A model generated the notes under the pieces. The model was given only the letters and a program-made list of their open reading frames with translations. It did not search any database and was not told the origin of the DNA. Shown in pieces: positions 58,143-64,000 of a stretch of DNA of 64,000 nucleotides (within the stretch, counting starts at the first letter, position 1; each line of letters opens with the position of its first letter). Both the position numbers and the translations under genes were made by a program. The stretch is from Pedobacter sp. L105. Its GTDB lineage: Bacteria; Bacteroidota; Bacteroidia; Sphingobacteriales; Sphingobacteriaceae. Location of the stretch: NCBI RefSeq assembly GCF_009765875.1, contig NZ_LMUP01000004.1:186001-250000 (forward strand), read 5' to 3'.

Positions 58143-60626
58143 ATGAAAAAAACCTTACTCTCACTTTTCTTCTTATTTTTTTGTCTAGGCGTGGCCAATG
58201 CACAGATCAAATCTCCTGAGGCTTTTTTAGGTTATCCATTAGGCAGCAGGTTTACCCCGCATACCCAGATCATCGCCTATTTTAAATACCTGGCTGCTGA
58301 AAACCAGCAGATCAGGCTAATTGATTATGGTAAAACGTATGAACACAGGGAACTGATGGTAGCGGTGATCTCTTCTAAAGAGAATATGGACCGCCTGGAC
58401 GAGATCAGAAAGAATAACCTTGCGCTAAGCAGGGCTGGTGATCCTATCGGAAATGATAAGCAGCCAGCAATTTTGTGGCTAAGTTATAATGTGCACGGTA
58501 ATGAAGCGAGTTCATCGGAAACATCTATGAAGGTGTTATATACACTGGCAAGCGGAACAGTGGCGCAAACCAGCGACTGGCTGAAAAATACAGTGGTGGT
58601 TATCGATCCTTGCTTAAATCCTGATGGAAGAGAACGGTTTGTTAATTATTTTACTTCTGTATCGGGAGCTCAGCCTAACGCGAATCCTGATGCGAGGGAA
58701 CATAGTGAGCCCTGGCCAAGAGGAAGGGTAAACCATTATTATTTTGATCTTAACCGCGACTGGGCCTGGCAAAGCCAGATTGAAACCCGTCAGCGGCTGG
58801 CTTTATATCACCAATGGATGCCGGAAGTACATGTAGACTTTCATGAGCAGGGCTATAACAATCCTTATTACTTTGCACCGGCAGCAGAACCTGTTCACCA
58901 GGATATTACCCCTTTTCAGCGAGAGTTCCAGGTAATTGCAGGAAAGAACAATGCCAAATATTTTGATGAAAATGGATGGCAATACTTTACCAAAGAACGA
59001 TTTGATCTTTTATATCCTTCTTATGGTGATACCTATCCCCTATACAATGGTGCCATTGGAATGACTTATGAGCAGGGAGGAATTGGTGCCGGCTTAGCAG
59101 TCGTAACTGCGAGCGGGGATACGCTGACCCTGGCCAACAGGATCAATCATCATTATACTACCAGCATGGCTACCCTGGAAACTGTGTCTAACTATTCTGC
59201 TAAGCTGGTGACAGAATTTAAGCAGTACTTTAAGCAGGCAATGACTTCTTCTCCCGGGCAGTATAAAACATATGTGGTAAAGGCCGATAATTTAAGCAGG
59301 CTAAAAAAAATGGCTGATCTGCTGACTGCAAATCATATCGACTATGCTTTCGGTGGCGAAAAGACCCTGAGTGGCCTTAGCTTTCAAAGTAAAAAAACCG
59401 TTAGCTTTAAATTGGGCAGGAATGATCTGGTTATAAATATGAAACAACCAGCAGCGGTACTGGCCGATGTCCTTTTTGAGCCGCAGACAAAAGTTACAGA
59501 TTCCAATACCTATGATATTACGGCCTGGGCATTACCTTATGCCTATGGTTTAAATGCTTATGCCTGTAAGGAATCTGTAAGCGGTGCTTTCAGCAAAATA
59601 GAGGAAGAAAATGGCAATCCGGTTACGGCATTGAAACCGTATGCCTGGATCTTACCGTGGAACGGACTGGAAGATGCCCGGGTACTGATTGCCCTGCAGC
59701 GGGCCAATGTTAAGGTACGCATGGCAGAACAGGGTTTTACTACTGGCGGTAAGGTATATGTGGAGGGCTCGCTATTGGTTTACCGTCTGGAAAATGAAGG
59801 TATCAATAAAGATATAACAGCTAAAATAGCTGTTGTCTCGAAAGAATTTAATACAACATTTACTTCTATCTCCACTGGTTACGTGGAGAAAGGGAAAGAT
59901 TTTGGTTCTACGGTTTACCCGGTGATCCCTGCACCTAAAGTAACCCTGGTTTCGGGTGATCATGTTTCTGCACAAGCAGTTGGCGAGGTTTGGCACTTCT
60001 TTGAACAGGAGCTGCATTATCCGCTTAATATCATCCCGGAGCGTAACCTTGGCTATCTGGACTTGTCAACTACAACAGTGCTGATCTTACCAGATGGAGA
60101 ATATATGCGTAACAATATAGAAAAACTAGAAGATTGGATTAACCGGGGAGGAAAAGTTATTTTAATGGAAGATGCCATTTCCAGTGTTATCGGTATAAAA
60201 CCTTTTGACATCAAAAAGAAGGAATTCTCACTTCCCACAGACAGTGGAAATGTGTCCCGCATGTATAGGGAAAAGGACCATGATAACCTTGCCGATGCTA
60301 TTCCTGGTGCCATCTATAAAGTAAGCCTCGATAAAAGCCATCCTTTAACGCTGGCGCTGGGTGATTTTTATTATACGCTGAAAACAGATGATAAAATTTA
60401 TGAACCCTTAAAAGCAGGATGGAATGTTGGCATGCTCAAATCGAATGCATATGTTGCCGGTGTAGTTGGTAAAAACATTCAGAAAAAATTATCAAGCGGA
60501 TTAATCTTTGGCGTTCAGCCCGCGCAGCGTGGAAATATCATCTACTTTTCGGGGGATGTTTTGTTCAGATCTTTCTGGGAAAGCGGAAAACAACTCTTCA
60601 CCAATGCATTATTTTTAATCAATTAA
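58143..60626 (+). CDS. M14 family zinc carboxypeptidase, exported
   Basis: 827 residues with a signal peptide (KKTLLSLFFLFFCLGVANAQ). The zinc motif HGNE (LSYNVHGNEASSSETSM, about residues 116-132) supplies His and Glu. A later His and the catalytic Glu are expected in HVDFHEQGYNNPYYF and GAIGMTYEQGGIG. The last third (about 560-827) has no metallopeptidase motif and resembles a class I glutamine amidotransferase-like or jelly-roll extension (PDGEYMRNNIEKLEDWINRGGKVILMEDAI). It is probably periplasmic or surface-located. A terminator follows at 60736. Confidence 0.88.
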   Translation: MKKTLLSLFFLFFCLGVANAQIKSPEAFLGYPLGSRFTPHTQIIAYFKYLAAENQQIRLIDYGKTYEHRELMVAVISSKENMDRLDEIRKNNLALSRAGDPIGNDKQPAILWLSYNVHGNEASSSETSMKVLYTLASGTVAQTSDWLKNTVVVIDPCLNPDGRERFVNYFTSVSGAQPNANPDAREHSEPWPRGRVNHYYFDLNRDWAWQSQIETRQRLALYHQWMPEVHVDFHEQGYNNPYYFAPAAEPVHQDITPFQREFQVIAGKNNAKYFDENGWQYFTKERFDLLYPSYGDTYPLYNGAIGMTYEQGGIGAGLAVVTASGDTLTLANRINHHYTTSMATLETVSNYSAKLVTEFKQYFKQAMTSSPGQYKTYVVKADNLSRLKKMADLLTANHIDYAFGGEKTLSGLSFQSKKTVSFKLGRNDLVINMKQPAAVLADVLFEPQTKVTDSNTYDITAWALPYAYGLNAYACKESVSGAFSKIEEENGNPVTALKPYAWILPWNGLEDARVLIALQRANVKVRMAEQGFTTGGKVYVEGSLLVYRLENEGINKDITAKIAVVSKEFNTTFTSISTGYVEKGKDFGSTVYPVIPAPKVTLVSGDHVSAQAVGEVWHFFEQELHYPLNIIPERNLGYLDLSTTTVLILPDGEYMRNNIEKLEDWINRGGKVILMEDAISSVIGIKPFDIKKKEFSLPTDSGNVSRMYREKDHDNLADAIPGAIYKVSLDKSHPLTLALGDFYYTLKTDDKIYEPLKAGWNVGMLKSNAYVAGVVGKNIQKKLSSGLIFGVQPAQRGNIIYFSGDVLFRSFWESGKQLFTNALFLIN

Positions 60627-61027
60627 TATAAATACTAGTAAGTCTGTAGGATAAAATCCGTATTTGTCTCTAAAATAGAGACTTATGTAGCGTATTTTTT
60701 ACAAAATATTCAATTATTTCATGTTAAAAAGCAGGAAGCAGTCAGTTAAGCTGGCTGCTTTTTTTACGTCAGATTGTTGGAAAAAATTTTTAAATAACTA
60801 AAATATTTTCTTTTATATGTCTGTTTTTCAGTAGTTTAAAACGAACATGTAATTATAATAAATGTAATAATGACGCAATAATTAGTTTGTTTTTACAATA
60901 TTTTAAATATTGTCTATGTTTCATCATCAGTTTGTCAAAATTTTCATTCATTCTTGTTCACAATTAATTCGGATTCTCAAAAAATATATATTTAGCCCTA
61001 ATTATTAACTAACCTAAAAATTAATTT
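60627..61027. promoter_or_regulatory. Intergenic region before the SusC-like gene
   Basis: 401 bp, strongly AT-rich, no credible gene. It holds the M14 terminator (60736-60765), an inverted repeat ACAATATT-TTA-AATATTGT (60895-60913), and a near -7 box TATATTTA (60987-60994) 33 bp before the SusC-like ATG. No -33 TTG is at the usual spacing; the closest is 30 bp upstream. The inverted repeat lies about 80 bp upstream of that box, a place suited to an activator. Confidence 0.4.
60736..60765 (+). terminator. Terminator after the M14 peptidase
   Basis: AAGCAGTCAG pairs with CTGGCTGCTT (ten positions, one G-T) around TTAAG, followed by seven T. Confidence 0.85.
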
Positions 61028-64000
61028 ATGAAAAAACTTATACTAAGTTTGTTCGTAATGGTGTGTATTGCTATTTCAGCGATGGCACAAGATCGAACAG
61101 TATCTGGTACAGTACGTGGTAAGGATGACGGACTTCCAATTCCAGGCGTGAATGTCAAAGTTAAAGGAACCCGTTTAGGGGCTACCTCCGGCAGCGACGG
61201 AACTTACCGCATCGGCAATGTTCCTCAGGGTTCAACTATCTTATTTTCTTTTATTGGATACGATGCCAAAGAAGTTGAGTTAGGCTCAACTAAAGTTATA
61301 GACGTTGTCTTAACCTTAAATTCAAAACAATTGGGTGAAGTGGTGATCAATGGTTATGGATCACAAACCCGGTCAAGCGTTACCGGAGCAGTTAGCCAGG
61401 TAAAAAGCGGTGATCTGGAAAACAAAGATTTCACTTCATTGGATCAATCGCTTCAGGGTAAGGTTGTAGGGTTACAATCAACGGGCTCTTCGGGCCAGCC
61501 AGGCGCACTTCAGGATGTAAGGATTCGTGGTATTGGTTCCATTACCGCTAATGCGAGCCCTCTGTATGTGATTGATGGTATTATCATTAATTCGGGAGAC
61601 CTTTCCAGAAACACTACAACAGCGAATGCTTTAGCCGGTTTAAATGCGAATGACATTGAGTCAGTCAACGTATTAAAAGATGCTTCTGCATCCGCTATTT
61701 ATGGATCAAGAGCGGCAAATGGGGTTATCGTTATTACTACCAAACAGGGTAAAGCAGGAAAGACCAAAGTTACTTTGGATGCTGAGTTCGGATCTACCAA
61801 ACCGGGAAAACTTCCTGATGCCGGAAAATCTTTAACCACAGATCAGTGGAGAACATTAACCGCAGAGGGAATTTTAAACAATCCTTCTTTTGCCACCGCT
61901 AATGGTATAACCAGTGGCAATGTAAATGATTATGTGAATAATACATTGGGTGCGGGAACAGGAGTAAACACCAACTGGCTGGATGTGGTTCAACGTAACG
62001 GCAGACAGGAACAGTATAACCTGGGGATCAGCGGGGGAACCGATAATACGCAGTTCCATATCTCTGGCGGTTACTTCAAACAGCAGGGAACAATCATTGC
62101 ATCTGATTTTAACAGGTATTCCCTGAATATGGATGTGAAAACTAAAGTCAATGACCAGCTGTCCTTTTCTACGACGTTAATCATTGGCGCAACAGGGCAG
62201 CATTCACCTTCGGGCGGTAGCGCTTTCTCTAACCCGATCAGCGCAAGCCAGTTTTTATTGCCTTTCCTTAATCCTTACAATGCAGATGGCTCTTATAATA
62301 TAGATCCGGTAACGTTCCCTGCAAATAATTATAATCCGCTGTACAATGCAGCGAACAACACCAGTGCATTAAATCAGCTAAAAGGATTAGGAACGGTTTC
62401 AGGTGAATATAAAATATTGGATAACCTGAAATTTACCTCAAGAATAGGGGTTGACTATAACAATCTGGAAGAAAATAATTACTGGAACCCTACTTATGGT
62501 GATGGTCAGGGTTATGGGGGATTATCATCCCGTTATTATACCCGTTATTTCAACTGGACATGGAGTAACTTAGCAGATTATCACCTGGATGTTAACCATG
62601 ATAATACTTGGGTAGCCAATGTTAAAGCAGGTTACGAAGCTCAAAAATCACAATATTATTATTCCAGTGTAACCGCAACAGGTTTCCCTGCAAACACTGC
62701 CATCAACGTTCCTTCGGGCGGGGCTACACCTCTGGAAGCATCGGGTTCGAATGAAGACTATACCGTAGCTTCTTTGCTGTCCCTGGCAGATTTCTCTTAC
62801 AAAGGAAAATATGTGATCTCAGGAAGTTTCCGTAGGGATGGCTCGTCACGTTTCGGCGCTGCAAACAGATATGGCGACTTCTGGTCGGTTGGTGGTTCAT
62901 GGAATGCCCAGCAGGAAGATTTTATCAAACAGCTGACCTGGATCAATACCCTTAAAGTGCGTGCTTCTTATGGTTTAACCGGTAATGCCAATATTGGTAA
63001 TTACAACTGGCGTCAGTTATACAGTTATGGTTATAACTACAATGGATTGGGTGGAACCGCACCAACTTCGGTAGGTAACAACAACTTAACCTGGGAAACC
63101 AATAAACAATTGGACCTTGGTCTGGACCTCTCGGTATTGAAAGACCGTTTATCATTTACTTTTGATTATTACAACAGGGATGCCACCAATTTATTGTTGA
63201 ACCAGCCTACTTCCCTGACGACCGGGTTTAGCTCTTTCACCAACAATGTTGGATCGATGAGAAACCGCGGTACAGAGTTCTCTGTTTCAGGAACCCCAGT
63301 GATTGCAGGTGATTTCAAATGGCAGGCAGGTTTTAATATTGCCCACAACGTCAACAAAGTATTGTCGCTGGTAGATGGAAAAGATATCATCAGCGGTGCA
63401 TATATCAATCGGGTAGGCCTGGATGTACAAACCTTTTACCTTCGCCAATGGGCGGGTGTAAATCCAGCTAATGGAAGCCCGTTGTGGTATACCGATGCCA
63501 GCAGGACAACTACTACCTCTAATTACAATGCCGCTGCTTTAGTGGCCAATAAATCTGCCTCGCCAAAAGTGTTTGGTAGTTTTACGTCCAGCTTTAGCTA
63601 TAAAGGATTTAGCCTTGATGGTATGCTGTATTACAATTTTGGTAATTATGTACAGGATGCCTGGGCAAGATATACCCAGAGTGATGGTGCCAATACCTCT
63701 TTCAACAGGGTGGCAAGCCAACTGGATGCCTGGTCAAAACCCGGCGATATCACCAACACGCCAATCTATATTTACAATAATACCAACAACTCCAGCAGGG
63801 CTTCGAGCCGCTTTTTATACAAAGGCGACTATGTACGCCTGAGAGAGTTAACAGCTGCTTATCAGTTTCCTAAAGAGATCCTAACTAAAACCAAACTGTC
63901 AAGTTTGAGGGTGTATGTTAGAGGTACTAACCTGTTGACGTGGGTACGTGATAAAAATTTACCTTTTGATCCTGAACAAGGGGTGATCAGCCAGGGTAAC
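61028..64000 (+). CDS. SusC/RagA family TonB-linked outer-membrane protein, 3' end outside window
   Basis: Open from the ATG at 61028 to the window end, 991 codons with no stop. Signal peptide KKLILSLFVMVCIAISAMAQ. The N-terminal carboxypeptidase-like domain (VSGTVRGKDDGLPIPGVNVKVKGT) is followed by a diverged TonB box region (LGEVVINGYGSQTRSSVTGAV) and the plug (GVVGLQ... RIRGIGS, PLYVIDGII, ESVNVLKDASASAIYGSRAANGVIVITTKQG). Beta-barrel strands then continue to the end. There is no STN domain, so it is not of the FecR/anti-sigma-signalled type. SusC proteins import glycans or peptides with a SusD partner, expected just downstream. Confidence 0.95.
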   Translation, partial: MKKLILSLFVMVCIAISAMAQDRTVSGTVRGKDDGLPIPGVNVKVKGTRLGATSGSDGTYRIGNVPQGSTILFSFIGYDAKEVELGSTKVIDVVLTLNSKQLGEVVINGYGSQTRSSVTGAVSQVKSGDLENKDFTSLDQSLQGKVVGLQSTGSSGQPGALQDVRIRGIGSITANASPLYVIDGIIINSGDLSRNTTTANALAGLNANDIESVNVLKDASASAIYGSRAANGVIVITTKQGKAGKTKVTLDAEFGSTKPGKLPDAGKSLTTDQWRTLTAEGILNNPSFATANGITSGNVNDYVNNTLGAGTGVNTNWLDVVQRNGRQEQYNLGISGGTDNTQFHISGGYFKQQGTIIASDFNRYSLNMDVKTKVNDQLSFSTTLIIGATGQHSPSGGSAFSNPISASQFLLPFLNPYNADGSYNIDPVTFPANNYNPLYNAANNTSALNQLKGLGTVSGEYKILDNLKFTSRIGVDYNNLEENNYWNPTYGDGQGYGGLSSRYYTRYFNWTWSNLADYHLDVNHDNTWVANVKAGYEAQKSQYYYSSVTATGFPANTAINVPSGGATPLEASGSNEDYTVASLLSLADFSYKGKYVISGSFRRDGSSRFGAANRYGDFWSVGGSWNAQQEDFIKQLTWINTLKVRASYGLTGNANIGNYNWRQLYSYGYNYNGLGGTAPTSVGNNNLTWETNKQLDLGLDLSVLKDRLSFTFDYYNRDATNLLLNQPTSLTTGFSSFTNNVGSMRNRGTEFSVSGTPVIAGDFKWQAGFNIAHNVNKVLSLVDGKDIISGAYINRVGLDVQTFYLRQWAGVNPANGSPLWYTDASRTTTTSNYNAAALVANKSASPKVFGSFTSSFSYKGFSLDGMLYYNFGNYVQDAWARYTQSDGANTSFNRVASQLDAWSKPGDITNTPIYIYNNTNNSSRASSRFLYKGDYVRLRELTAAYQFPKEILTKTKLSSLRVYVRGTNLLTWVRDKNLPFDPEQGVISQGN

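Overview
The window is a stretch of chromosomal core genome from a member of the Bacteroidota, most likely a Sphingobacteriaceae (Pedobacter-like) bacterium. This is inferred from AT-rich DNA, a SusC/RagA-type TonB-linked outer-membrane protein, the gliding lipoprotein GldH, DUF3078 and carboxypeptidase-regulatory-like exported proteins, an S16 protein with a long acidic tail, few Shine-Dalgarno sequences, and promoters of the Bacteroidota type (-33 TTG / -7 TAnnTTTG). I see no tRNA, rRNA, insertion sequence, prophage or CRISPR array.

Layout. 1-9.8 kb: the end of an Ig-like (Big_5) surface protein, a gamma-carbonic anhydrase, NAD synthesis (nadB divergent from nadA), thiL, rmuC, a membrane zinc peptidase, apaG and a DusB-like tRNA-dihydrouridine synthase. 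9.8-18 kb: a CPBP protease / DUF2007 / cdsA operon, mfd with DUF3820, a DUF2752-TM2 pair, and a Nif3-like gene with a zinc-ribbon coiled-coil gene. 18-28.3 kb: a TPR protein, a KAS III-like synthase, a rsfS-ftsH-LUD operon divergent from birA, a two-gene DsbD system and pfkA. 28.7-38.8 kb: the translation cluster rpsP-rimM-trmD-(90-aa gene)-rplS, then psd, hpt and an AsmA/GT51 glycosyltransferase, Fe-S genes (mrp, nifU-like) and def. 38.9-49 kb: M16 peptidase, htpG, S9 peptidase, TlpA-like protein, a small His/Tyr/Arg-rich exported protein, yifB/comM and ffh. 49-60.6 kb: exported proteins, a tandem glucosaminidase-LysM pair in an operon with ruvX and an O-methyltransferase, the holB-ricT-gldH operon, murF and an M14 peptidase. 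61-64 kb: an incomplete SusC-like receptor running off the end.

The least ordinary content is in the intergenic DNA. Three convergent gene ends (pfkA/NT5C near 28.5 kb, rplS/psd near 32.5 kb, htpG/S9 near 42.3 kb) hold five related long hairpins. They have A6/T6 bases and stems of up to about 26 bp. In four of them the loop is conserved and carries paired substitutions, in both orientations, with shared flanking modules and, at one locus, a duplicated 75-bp spacer. This looks like a dispersed structured repeat family that also serves as bidirectional terminators; I do not recognise it as a named family.

A second pattern is that several start codons (mfd, mrp, the 37563 gene, the Nif3-like gene, ruvX, the M16 gene, the 50965 gene) lie only 4-7 nt after a -7-like box, which predicts leaderless or nearly leaderless mRNAs. 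Coordinates and motifs were read by eye; no alignment or folding program was run.
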